NCBI RefSeq assembly: GCF_026339875.1 | Contig: NZ_JAPEPZ010000001.1 | Span: 8,556,001-8,620,000 of the forward strand | Direction of reading: 5' to 3' | DNA length: 64,000 nt | Origin: Streptomyces sp. NBC_01571 | GTDB taxonomy: Bacteria > Actinomycetota > Actinomycetes > Streptomycetales > Streptomycetaceae | Part shown: in pieces, positions 35,078-44,700 of the stretch | Position numbering within the stretch: the first letter of the stretch is position 1 | How the letters are laid out: each line of letters begins with the position of its first letter | Notes under the pieces: model-generated | The model's input: only the letters and a program-made list of their open reading frames with translations | What the model was told of the DNA's origin: nothing | Database searches by the model: none | Program-made: the position numbers and the translations under genes

Positions 35078-36755
35078 CCTCGCCGTTTCACTTGGGTACG
35101 GCTGGCTTTGGGGCGGAAATGCGAAAGTGCCTTCCTGACCTGGGACGATGAACCTTGCTGAGGAGTTCTGTCGGTCCAGGCGGAGGGCACTTTCTACGTG
35201 CAGGCTATCGGGTTGCGTCCCAAGATCCAGGTCAGTGCAGATGGTTCGGGGGTGGTCGGGCATGCCGGGGCACGGTTACTGGCCGATCTCGCTGATGCCA
35301 CCGGGCTGACCGCCGCGTACTCCACCGCGCTCAGGCCACTTCGGCCGCGCGGGACCGGGCATGATCCGGGCCGGATCGCCACCGACCTGGCGGTGATGCT
35401 CGCCGACGGCGGTGAGGCCATCGCGGACCTGGCCGTACTGCGGGACCAGGCAGGGGTGTTCGGTTCGGTCGCCTCGGCACCGACGGCCTGGCGACTGCTC
35501 GCCGACACCGACGAGAGGACACTGGCTTCTCTGCGCGCGGCGCGTGCCCAAGCTCGGGAAGTCGCCTGGATGCAGGCCGCCGAGCAAGGCGAGGGCATAC
35601 CCGCAGTCCGGGCCGCGGGACGCATTCTGCCCGGGCTGGTCCTGGACCTCGACGCCACGCTGATCACCTGCCACTCCGAGAAGGAGCAGGCCGCACCCAC
35701 CTATAAAGGCGGCTTCGGCTTCCACCCGCTGCTGTGCTTCCTGGCCAACACCGGCGAGGCACTGTCGGGCCGACTGCGTCCCGGAAACGCCGGTGCCAAC
35801 ACCGCGAGCGACCACATCACGGTGTTCGACCAGGCACTCGCGCAGATCCCCGACGCTCAACTTCACGGCACCGACATCCTCGTCCGCACCGACAGTGCCG
35901 GATCCGCGAAAGCATTCCTCGCCCACGTCCGCGACGTGCGGAAACGAGGAATCCGTACCTTCTTCTCGGTCGGATACGCCATCACCGAGCCGGTCCGTCG
36001 CGCTGTCCGGGCCATGCCCGACCGCCTCTGGCATCCCGCCCTGGACCAGGACGGGACTCTGCGTGATGGCGCCGAGGTCGCCGAGCTGACCGGCATGGTC
36101 GATCTGGACGGCTACCCGGCCGGCACCCGCATCATCGTGCGCCGAGAGCGGCCGCACCCCGGAGCCCAGCTGTCCCTGTTCGACCAGGACGAGGGCCTAC
36201 GGCATCAGGTGTTCCTCACCGACACCCCGTACTCCGGTGGCGGTTCCGCCCAGTTCCTGGAGGTCCGCCACCGCGGACATGCCACTGTCGAGGACCACAT
36301 CCGGTGCGGCAAGACCACCGGCTTCGGCCGCTTCCCCTCCCGCGACTTCGCCGTCAACGCCGTCTGGCTCGAACTCAGCCTCGCCGCGATCGACCTGCTC
36401 GCCTGGACCCGTGTCCTCCTCCTGGACGGGGAGCTGGCCACCGCCGAGCCGAAGAAACTCCGCTACCGGCTACTGCACGTCACGGCCCGCCTCACCCGCG
36501 GCGGCCGACGCCTCCACCTGCGAATATCGGCGACCTGGCCCTGGAGACACGAACTGGCCACGGCCTTCCACCGCCTCGCCGCACTGCCCCGACCCGCCAG
36601 CTGACCAGCAAACCCCCGTCCGCCCACGACCCGAAAGAACCCGGAGAACCCGACCACCGCGCCGGGACTCCGACCTGCCCAAGCACCGAAATCACATCGG
36701 CCACCCAACAGTTGGCGATCAGCGACGCCGCCTCAGCCCAACCGAAACGGCGAGG
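35078..36755 (+). mobile_element. IS1380-family insertion sequence
   Basis: Inverted ends CCTCGCCGTTTC (from 35078, and read inward from 36755), flanked by CTAA at 35074-35077 and 36756-36759, a 4-bp duplication consistent with IS1380. It sits inside ISAs1, 9 bases before the ISAs1 transposase start. Confidence 0.85.
35198..36604 (+). CDS. IS1380-family transposase
   Basis: 468 residues from GTG 35198. The pattern is that of IS1380: VSADGSGVVGHAGARLLADL at the start, LVLDLDATLITCHSEKEQA with the first catalytic Asp, YKGGFGFHPLLCFL, TDILVRTDSAGSAKAFLAHV with the second Asp, and VEDHIRCGKTTGFGRFP with the Glu region near the end. The gene looks intact. It is the inner partner of a nested insertion. 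Confidence 0.9.
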   Translation: MQAIGLRPKIQVSADGSGVVGHAGARLLADLADATGLTAAYSTALRPLRPRGTGHDPGRIATDLAVMLADGGEAIADLAVLRDQAGVFGSVASAPTAWRLLADTDERTLASLRAARAQAREVAWMQAAEQGEGIPAVRAAGRILPGLVLDLDATLITCHSEKEQAAPTYKGGFGFHPLLCFLANTGEALSGRLRPGNAGANTASDHITVFDQALAQIPDAQLHGTDILVRTDSAGSAKAFLAHVRDVRKRGIRTFFSVGYAITEPVRRAVRAMPDRLWHPALDQDGTLRDGAEVAELTGMVDLDGYPAGTRIIVRRERPHPGAQLSLFDQDEGLRHQVFLTDTPYSGGGSAQFLEVRHRGHATVEDHIRCGKTTGFGRFPSRDFAVNAVWLELSLAAIDLLAWTRVLLLDGELATAEPKKLRYRLLHVTARLTRGGRRLHLRISATWPWRHELATAFHRLAALPRPAS

Positions 36756-36764
36756 CTAAGCCTG

Positions 36765-38012
36765 ATGATCACGAGGTTGCCCGTGCCTGCCGCTGTATCT
36801 TCTCCCATCCCCGCCGTGCTGGCGAAGTTGGGTCTCCTTGACGCTGACCAGGTCGCTGACCTGCGACCCTTCCTCGAGTCGGTGCCCGATCCGCGCTCAA
36901 GGCGGGGCCGCTGGTACTCGCTGACGGCGATCCTGCTGGTGTGTGCCTGCGCGGCGGTCTCCGGGGCGAGGAGCATCGACGAACTCGCCGAGTGGGGTGA
37001 GCGCGCCCCGAACTCACTGCTGGTGGTCATCGGCATCCGCCGTCATCCGCTCGGCTGGCGGCGCACACCGTCACGGACCACGATCGGCCGGGTGCTGGAG
37101 GCCGTCGACGGGGATGCCCTGGACCAAGCGGTGGGCGCCTACCTCGCCGACCGGCACCACACAGCCACCAGGCCGCCCGGCCCGCCCGGTCCCGGGCAGC
37201 GGCGCGTGATCGCCGTCGACGGCAAGGCGCTCAAGGGCTCGGCCCGCCTCGCCGCTAGGCGCAGACACCTGCTCTCCGCGGTCACCCACCACCGAGCCGT
37301 GACCCTCGCTCAGGCCTAGGTCGGCGCGAAGACGAACGAGACCACCCACTTCCGGCCCCTGCTCGAGCCCCTCGACCTGACCGGCACCCTCGTCACCTTC
37401 GACGCTCTGCACTCGGTCCAGGCGAACGTCGCCTGGCTGGTCGAGATCAAGAAGGCCCACTACCTGGCAGTGATCAAGACCAATCAGCCGACCGCCCACC
37501 GCCAACTCGCCGCACTGCCCTGGCAGGACATCGCCGTCCAGCACACCGCCACCACGAAGGGACACGGCCGCCGTGAATCCCGCTCGATCAAGACCTGCGG
37601 CATCGCGGACGAACTCGGCGGCATCGCCTTCCCCCACGCCCGACTGGCCATCCGCGTTCACCGCCGTCGCACACAGACCGGCCACCGGCAGACACGGGAG
37701 ACGGTCTACGCCGTCACCAGCCTCGACGCCCATCAGACAGCCCCGGCCGAACTGGCCGGCGCAGTCCGAGGCCACTGGTCCGTGGAGGCCCTGCACCATG
37801 TCAGAGACGTCACCTTCGCCGAGGACGCCTCCACCGTCCACACGGGAACCGCACCCCGCGCCATGGCGACCTTCCGCAACCTCGCCATCGGCCTGCTGAA
37901 AACCCTCGGTGCCGGCAACATCGCCAAGACCACACGGGCGATCCGCGACCAACCAGAGCGAGCACTCCCACTCCTGGGCATCACCAACAACCCGGAACCC
38001 CAGGGAACTTGA
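36765..38012 (+). pseudogene. ISAs1-family transposase with an internal amber stop
   Basis: A single frame of 416 codons from ATG 36765 is broken only by TAG at 37317-37319 (LAQA-stop-VGAKTNE). Other ISAs1 proteins commonly read aQ-VgaKTNE here, so a CAG to TAG change is likely. The front has LLDADQVADLRPFLESVPDP; catalytic Asp in RRVIAVDGKALKG and [10 protein letters not shown]; end segment in [19 protein letters not shown]1380 has also displaced its upstream end. Not functional. Confidence 0.85.
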
Positions 38013-38294
38013 TCAAGCCCTGAGGCTGGGGACTGACCGTTGGTCACTGGTCAGGTCCGCATGACACGTCTCCTCTCCTGCGGACTCTGCGTGCGATGTG
38101 ACTTCACGTCGCACCGGGCGTGCCTTCCCGACCCGCGTTCGCAGCGCGGGCCTACTCGGTGACTTGACGATCACTCACTCGGGAAGGTACGCCCTTCGCG
38201 CGTCCTCCAGAGGAGCTGATCCACAAGTCCTGAGCATTGCTCCAGACGGGCCCGCGATTCGCCCTCAGTATCTGCCTGGGGCACGCTGGGAGGT

Positions 38295-38519
38295 GTGATC
38301 AGCGCGCCGATCGTCGTGCACCGGCCTTCGATCTCGGGCGGCCGGCGAGTCACCGTGCACCGCCACGGCCAGGACCTGGTCCTCGGCACTGCCCACAGCG
38401 ACCACGACCTGGTCGTGTTCCTCGAAGGCGCGGGCGTATCCGACCCCGATGCCATCCTGGATGATCCGCGGTGGGTGGAGTGGCGCGGCGGCCCCGCCCA
38501 CGAGTTTCGTGCCGCGTAA
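38295..38519 (+). CDS. Small unknown protein
   Basis: 74 residues from GTG 38295, with GGGAGG one base upstream (too close, so a later start is possible). It reads VISAPIVVHRPSISGGRRVT, HGQDLVLGTAHSDHDLVVFL and ends with EWRGGPAHEFRAA. The regular strand pattern looks like a small beta domain. It lies head to tail with the stop of the giant minus-strand gene. Function unknown. Confidence 0.45.
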   Translation: MISAPIVVHRPSISGGRRVTVHRHGQDLVLGTAHSDHDLVVFLEGAGVSDPDAILDDPRWVEWRGGPAHEFRAA

Positions 38520-38543
38520 GCCTGAGTGTCGTGGACGGCTTCG

Positions 38544-41417
38544 TCAACGGGTGCGGGACCGTGTGTCGGGCTCTGGCGGGGCTCCGGGGTGGGGGCCGGT
38601 CCTGGTTGTCTCGGGGTGTGGTGGTCCGGTCGGCTCGTCGTGGTCACTGGGTGCGGGTTGTTGTGGGTGGGGCTGTCTGTGGGCGGTTCGGGGCCGGCCT
38701 CTCATCTGGTCCAGGATGTAGTCCTCCACCGACATGGCTTGATGCCCTGCGGTGCCGGTGTCTGCGGGCGTGCCTGCGGCAGGGGCTGCGCGGGTGGCCG
38801 TGTGCGGGGGCGGGCCGTCGGCGGGCGGTGGGCCGGCCGTCCTTGTTGTGCTCTCCTCGCTCTCGTGTGTCGGGCCTGTGGCAGGGCGCGCGGCGGGCTT
38901 GTCGCCGAGGCCTTCGGGGTCCTGTCCGGCTGGCTCGTCGGCGTGGTCGCCGGGCCAGGTCGCCGCGCCGCGTGCCGGGTCCTGTTGCTGTTCTTGTTCC
39001 GGTGTGGTGGTGCCGGGGCGGCTGGTCTCGGCGGCTGGCTGCTGCGCGGGCTGTGGGGTGGGGGCGCCTTGCGGGACGGAGTGGCGAGGGGTGCCTGCGG
39101 GGGTGGGGCGGGGCCGCTTTCGGACCGGTGGGGGCGAGGTGGGGGTGGGCGCGCGGCGGCGTCGGGCGGATTTGTCGGGCTGCGGAGGCGGGCCTGCGTC
39201 TTGTTGGGTTTCCTCGGCCTGCTGGTCCCGGCGCCGGCGCTGGCGCCGGGGCTGGTCGGTGCCGTCCTGGTGTGTGTGGCGTGGCTGGGCTTCCGGGTCA
39301 GGCCCGGTCCCGCTGCCGGAGGCGGTCGGTGCAGGGTTTTGCAGGACTCTGCGACGGCCGTCATTGTCGGGTTCCGACAGGTGAATGCCGTGCTGTCGCA
39401 GCAGGGCGATATCGGCCTCCGTCAGCTTTCTTTGGCCGCGCAGTATATGGTACAGAATTTTGCCGATGGGGACGGTGGAAGGGGTGTCGCTGCCAGGAAC
39501 GGCAAGAACCGCCGTGTTTCGCGGTTTGGGGAGTGTATTGCTGCGGTCTTCGCTTCGCCAGTGCAGGAGACCGGCCACAAACTGTTCGACTGACCACGCA
39601 TGTCGAAGTGTTTGGCCTGCCTGGCGGACAATCCTGTGGACGCCGTCCACTTCCTCCATGTGGATGTTGCGCTCTTCCAGTCCCTCGATCAGGTAGGGAG
39701 ATGCGTATTCAACACCCACACTTATCAGTTGTTTTATTTTCGTACCAATGGGGACACGTTCGCACCTGCCGGTGTTCGGGATACGGACGCGCACCATGCC
39801 CCCCTTTGGGGGGATTTTGGTGCAGTTTTCTTCGTCGGGGCGTTCGCTGTCGCGCCACGCGTCGATGGCGGCCAGGATCAGTTCATCCGTCCACGGGGTT
39901 GGGGGTTTGCGCTGGTTCGTGGGGTCTTGTTGGGTTTCCTCGGCCTGCCGGCCCCGGCCCTCGGCTGCCGCCGTCGGCGGCTGCTGGTGTGTGTCGGGCT
40001 GGTGGCTGGTGCCCGTATGGCGGGGGCTGGTTGTGTGGGTGGGGGTTGTTGTTCCGGGGTGGTCCCAGTACAGACGTGTGCGCCGGGTTGTGTCGTCGGG
40101 GTGGGGTTCCGCGGCGTGCAGGCCGGCGGCCTGCAGTTGGGTGATCTCGTGGTCCGTCAGTCCTGTCAGTCCCTGATGGCGGGCCTGGAACAGCCATGTG
40201 CCGATGGGGATGTCTGCACCGTTGGTGGTGGCGGCGTTGTCCGTGGCGTTGTGTTCCCGCCGGCGGGTGTTGCTCGCGTCGGTGAGGGGGGTGGGGGTGG
40301 GGTCGGTGAGGGTGATGTAGGTGCCGTCGGGGGGGATGGCGGTGCTGCGGTCCTCGCCCGCGGGGGCGGCGGCACGCCAGGTGGCCAGGCCACGCAGGTA
40401 GACCTCCACACCCCACACCGGCACCACCGACCCTGCCTCGTCCGTGCGCCAGAGACTGCCGTTCTCTTCCTTGGTGGGGATACCGCGCGCTCTCAGAGCA
40501 TCCGGCAGCAAAGAATCCCACTTCGTCAGCCCCTTCCGCCGCAGGTTGGCGAGCCAGATGCCGATGGGGACGGGCCGTTCTCGGCCATCGGCACCCCGGA
40601 CGTGCGCGGAATCACCTCGGCCGGGGATGGCGGTGCTGTGGCTCCCGGAGGCGGCACGCCACGTGTCCAAAGCCTGCATGTACTGCTCGAACGGCCGATG
40701 AATGTGATGGCGCTGATCTGGGGTGGGCTTCAGTTTGTAGCGCGTCGTGCCCGGGTTTTTCCCCGGTTCCTGCTCGACGAGGGTCCAGCCGAGGTTCCGC
40801 AGCCTAGCGGCCTCTCCCTCGGTCAGCCCCTTCCCTTGGTCTTGCAGGTTCTTCAGCCATTTGCCGATGTGGACGTGCACGACTTCGGCGCCGGGACCGT
40901 GGAGGGGCACGGAAGTGTCTTGTGGGGGCAGGAGGCGGCTGCGGTCCTTTTTGGGGTCCGGTTCTTTACGCCACTGCTCCAAAGCCTGCATGTACTGGTC
41001 GAACGTCAGACGATGCCGTCCGGGCTGGCCTTGGTGGGGTGTGCGGGTGGGGCGGGCGTGTTTGCGTGTTTTGTGGTGGGTGGTGGTGTGGGCGGTGTTA
41101 GTGGTGGTGTGGGGGGGTGTTGGGTGGGTGGCGGGTTGGTTGTCGTGAGGGGCTGTGGCGTCGGCCAGTGCTGGGGTTGTGGCGTCGGCCAGTGCTGGGG
41201 CTGGGGTCAGTGCTGGGGTGGTGGTGGTGGGGTGGGCGGGCATCCAGTGTTCGGGTCCGTTGCCGGTTGTGCGGACGAGGTGGTGTTCGGGTGCGTTTTC
41301 GGGGCCGAAGGTGAGGATCCAGGGGGCGTGGCCGGGGTGGATGTGGAGGGTGTGGAGCCGGATGTTGTAGTGGTGGGCGGCGAGGGCGGGGCCAGGTCGC
41401 CGGCGACGGTGTCCCAC
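38544..41417 (-). CDS. Giant protein part 3: OTU end, HA-like repeats, basic tail
   Basis: 957 codons are open from 41417; the true continuation of the protein begins after 41388. The first part completes the second OTU domain (HHLVRTTGNGPEHWMPA). Helicase-associated-like repeats follow, closely similar to those of part 2 (LTFDQYMQALEQWRKEPDPK, then EQYMQALDTWRAASG, IGIWLANLRRKGLTKW). Two more divergent units come next (ELILAAIDAWRDSERPDEEN and WSVEQFVAGLLHWRSED). The last 270 residues are Pro-, Gln- and Arg-rich (QRRRRDQQAEETQQD, RKRPRPTPAGTP). HA domains are thought to bind nucleic acid; the OTU fold suggests cysteine protease or deubiquitinase-like activity. Confidence 0.7.
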   Translation of the reverse strand: MGHRRRRPGPALAAHHYNIRLHTLHIHPGHAPWILTFGPENAPEHHLVRTTGNGPEHWMPAHPTTTTPALTPAPALADATTPALADATAPHDNQPATHPTPPHTTTNTAHTTTHHKTRKHARPTRTPHQGQPGRHRLTFDQYMQALEQWRKEPDPKKDRSRLLPPQDTSVPLHGPGAEVVHVHIGKWLKNLQDQGKGLTEGEAARLRNLGWTLVEQEPGKNPGTTRYKLKPTPDQRHHIHRPFEQYMQALDTWRAASGSHSTAIPGRGDSAHVRGADGRERPVPIGIWLANLRRKGLTKWDSLLPDALRARGIPTKEENGSLWRTDEAGSVVPVWGVEVYLRGLATWRAAAPAGEDRSTAIPPDGTYITLTDPTPTPLTDASNTRRREHNATDNAATTNGADIPIGTWLFQARHQGLTGLTDHEITQLQAAGLHAAEPHPDDTTRRTRLYWDHPGTTTPTHTTSPRHTGTSHQPDTHQQPPTAAAEGRGRQAEETQQDPTNQRKPPTPWTDELILAAIDAWRDSERPDEENCTKIPPKGGMVRVRIPNTGRCERVPIGTKIKQLISVGVEYASPYLIEGLEERNIHMEEVDGVHRIVRQAGQTLRHAWSVEQFVAGLLHWRSEDRSNTLPKPRNTAVLAVPGSDTPSTVPIGKILYHILRGQRKLTEADIALLRQHGIHLSEPDNDGRRRVLQNPAPTASGSGTGPDPEAQPRHTHQDGTDQPRRQRRRRDQQAEETQQDAGPPPQPDKSARRRRAPTPTSPPPVRKRPRPTPAGTPRHSVPQGAPTPQPAQQPAAETSRPGTTTPEQEQQQDPARGAATWPGDHADEPAGQDPEGLGDKPAARPATGPTHESEESTTRTAGPPPADGPPPHTATRAAPAAGTPADTGTAGHQAMSVEDYILDQMRGRPRTAHRQPHPQQPAPSDHDEPTGPPHPETTRTGPHPGAPPEPDTRSRTR

Positions 41418-41758
41418 TGGCCGGGGGTGAGCAGGCTGGTGATGACGTGCTGCCAGTCCTGCTGGTCGGGCCGGGTTTCGGCGTGGGCCTGGGAGAATTC
41501 GTTGGCGTACTGGGTGAATGCGTCTGTGCCCTGGGTGTGGCCGGCTTGGTGGGCGGCGTGGTCGGCCAGTGCGGTCAGGACCTGGGTTCGTGCGGCGGGC
41601 ATCCAGGGGGCGAGGTGGGGGTGCTGAGGGTGTAGTCGCAGTTGTTGTTGGAGTGTTTCGGCGAGGGCGGCGCGTACGTCGGTGGTGTTCGCGGGCGGGC
41701 CGTCCGGTGCCTGCATGTCGCGTGCCGCGATCAGGGCGTGGAAGAAGCAGTCACCGTC
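39983..41758 (-). repeat. OTU-HA module, distal copy (of a tandem duplication)
   Basis: Nearly identical to 42667-44518 over most of its length, with offsets of 2,684 to 2,760 bases because the linkers differ. Long blocks match base for base, for example around 41641-41740 and 44401-44500. The duplication encodes one OTU domain plus the first HA-like repeats. Confidence 0.85.
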
Positions 41759-44700
41759 CGGTGGTACCTGCCACACCGTCCATCCGCGCTGGTGCGCCGC
41801 TTGCTGTACCGACGAGTCGACTCTCGCCATCGCCGGTAGCGACTGATGCTGCCGTTCCTGCTCGGCCGGGTTCCACCATTGTCCGTCGGGCAGATCTTGG
41901 ACCGGCTCATCCGTCATCGGCACGACGCCGGTTGCGGTGGATGCAGCCGGTCCGGTGTCCTCCGGCCGGTCCGGCCCGACACGGTCGGCATGTGGGGCCG
42001 CCCCGCCGGTTCCCGCCGTCCCTGGCAGGAACGACTCACCGCTGTGTCCCCGCCCGTCCGGCCAGGCCGGCCAGGCCGGCCAGTCCGGCCCGTCCGGCCA
42101 GGCCAGCGGGTCGGCTGCCGCTGTGAGGGGCTCGCCGGGCAGGAAGGGGTCATCCAGCGCGAGGGGATCGAACATTCCGGCGGGCACGGCACTCCCCGGC
42201 CTTTCCATACCCGGTCCCGTCGGTGCATTGCCCATGCCGCTCGCCGGCCAGCTGCTGTCTGTGATCGGCGGGCCCGGGTGGTGTGAGGTGCTGGGGTCCG
42301 TGGGCGGGGCCGGCGTGTCCGTGTTCATGGGTGGTGCGGGCCGGGTGGAGGTGCCGGTGTCTGGCTGTGTGGCCGGCAGGCCGGGTGCGGGCTGGGCGTG
42401 TGGGGCGGGCGGGGCCGGCCTGTCCTGCCCGGCAACAGCAGCGGCGGCAGCGGCAGCAGCGGTGGTGGTGGTGGTGTCGCCCTGTGGGGTGGTCTGGGGG
42501 GGCCTGCCGCCGCGGGGCGCGGCGGCGGGCCTCCCTTTCCCGCGTTTCGGGCGGCGTCCGTGATTTGAGCCGGGTGGCTGTTCACCTGTCTGTGCGTCGT
42601 CTGCTGGCCGTGGCCTTTTCCGGCTGGGGGGTGCGGGTGTTGTGGTTGTGGTGTGTGGGGTGGGGTGCTGGTCTGTGTCGGGTTGGTGGCTGGTGCCTGT
42701 ATGGCGGGGGCTGGTTGTGTGGGTGGGGGTTGTTGTTCCGGGGTGGTTCCAGTACAGACGTGTGCGCCGGGTTGTGTCGTCGGGGTGGGGTTCCGCGGCG
42801 TGCAGGCCGGCGGCCTGCAGTTGGGTGATCTCGTGGTCCGTCAGTCCTGTCAGTCCCTGATGGCGGGCCTGGAACAGCCATGTGCCGATGGGGATGTCTG
42901 CACCGTTGGTGGTGGCGGCGTTGTCCGTGGCGTTGTGTTCCCAGTCGGTGTCGCTCGCGTCGGTGAGGGGGGTGGGGGTGGGGTCGGTGAGGGTGATGTA
43001 GGTGCCGTCGGGGGGGATGGCGGTGCTGCGGTCCTCGCCCGCGGGGGCGGCGGCCCGCCAGGTGGCCAGGCCACGCAGGTAGACCTCCACACTCCACACC
43101 GGCACCACCGACCCTGACGTGCCCATGCGCCGGAGGTGGCCGTTTTCTTCCTTGGTGGGGATACCGCGCGCTCTCAGAGCATCCGGCAGCAAAGAATCCC
43201 AATTCGTCAGCCCCCTCCGCCGCAGGTTGGCGAGCCAGATGCCGATGGGGACGGACTGTTCTCGGCCATCGGCACCCCGGACGTGCGCGGAATCACGGAA
43301 GGGGGGGATGCCGGTTTTGTGCTTCACGTGGGCGGCACGCCACGTGTCCAAAGCCTGCAGGTACTGCTCTACCGGCCGATAAATGTGGTGGTGCTGATCT
43401 GGGGTGTGCTTCAGTTTGTAGCGCGTCAGCGTAACGCCGCTCCTGTTTACCTCCCCTACCTTCTCGAGGGTCCAGCCGAGTGTCCGCAGCTTATTGGCCT
43501 CTCCCTCGGTCAGCCCCTTCCCGTTGCGCTGCAGGTTGTTCAGCCAGCCGCCGATGTTGACGGGCAGGACTTCGGCGCCGGGACCGTGGAGGGGCACGGA
43601 AGTACTTTGTGGGGGCAGGAGGCGGCTGCGGTCCTGGCCGGCGGGGGCTTCCTTACGCCACTGCTCCCATGCCTGCATGTACTGGTCGAACGTCGGGTCA
43701 GTTTTCGTGTGCGGGCCTTGGTGGGGTGTGCGGGTGGGGCGGGCGTGTTTGCGTGTTTTGTGGTGGGTGGTGGTGTGGGCGGTGTTAGTGGTGGTGTGGG
43801 GGGGTGTTGGGTGGGTGGCGGGTTGGTTGTTGTGAGGGGCTGTGGCGTCGGCCAGTGCTGGGGTTGTGGCGTCGGCCAGTGCTGGGGTTGTGGCGTCGGC
43901 CAGTGCTGGGGCTGGGGTTGGGGTGGGGGTCAGTGCGGGGTCAGGGGCTGGGGCTGGGGCGTCGGCCAGTGCTGGGGTGGTGGTGGTGGGGTGGGCGGGC
44001 ATCCAGTGTTCGGGTCCGTTGCCGGTTGTGCGGACGAGGTGGTGTTCGGGTGCGTTTTCGGGGCCGAAGGTGAGGGTCCAGGGGGCGTGGCCGGGGTGGA
44101 TGTGGAGGGTGTGGAGTCGGATGTTGTAGTGGTGGGCGGCGAGGGTGGGGGCCAGGTCGCCGGCGACGGTGTCCCACTGGCCGGGGGTGAGCAGGCTGGT
44201 GATGACGTGTTGCCAGTCCTGCTGGTCGGGCCGGGTTTCGGCGTGGGCCTGGGAGAATTCGTTGGTGTACTGGGTGAATGCGTCTGTGCCCTGGGTGTGG
44301 CCGGCTTGGTGGGCGGCGTGGTCGGCCAGTGCGGTCAGGACCTGGGTTCGTGCGGCGGGCATCCAGGGGGCGAGGTGGGGGTGCTGAGGGTGTAGTCGCA
44401 GTTGTTGTTGGAGTGTTTCGGCGAGGGCGGCGCGTACGTCGGTGGTGTTCGCGGGCGGGCCGTCCGGTGCCTGCATGTCGCGTGCCGCGATCAGGGCGTG
44501 GAAGAAGCAGTCACCGTCTGCCGGGACCGGGTACACGGTCAGGTGGTGGGTTGCGGCCTGGTCTGACACGTACTGGGGGACCTTGGGCGGCGTCTGCTCC
44601 GTGCCCGGGTCCTGTGGTGGGCCCCACTGGTCCGCCATGCCGGCCGGCATTCGGTCACCGGTCTCGTCCGGGCCGTACGCGACGTCCCCGCCGGTCCAGC

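Larger units (their letters stand above)
34991..38022 (+). mobile_element. ISAs1-family element, interrupted by IS1380
   Basis: Imperfect inverted ends: CAGGGC-N6-CAAGTTCCCTGG-type at 34991-35013 and its partner CAGGGCTTGATCAAGTTCCC read inward from 38022. Without the IS1380 insertion it would be about 1.35 kb, a normal ISAs1 size. It carries one transposase gene with an internal stop. No clear target duplication was found. Confidence 0.7.
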
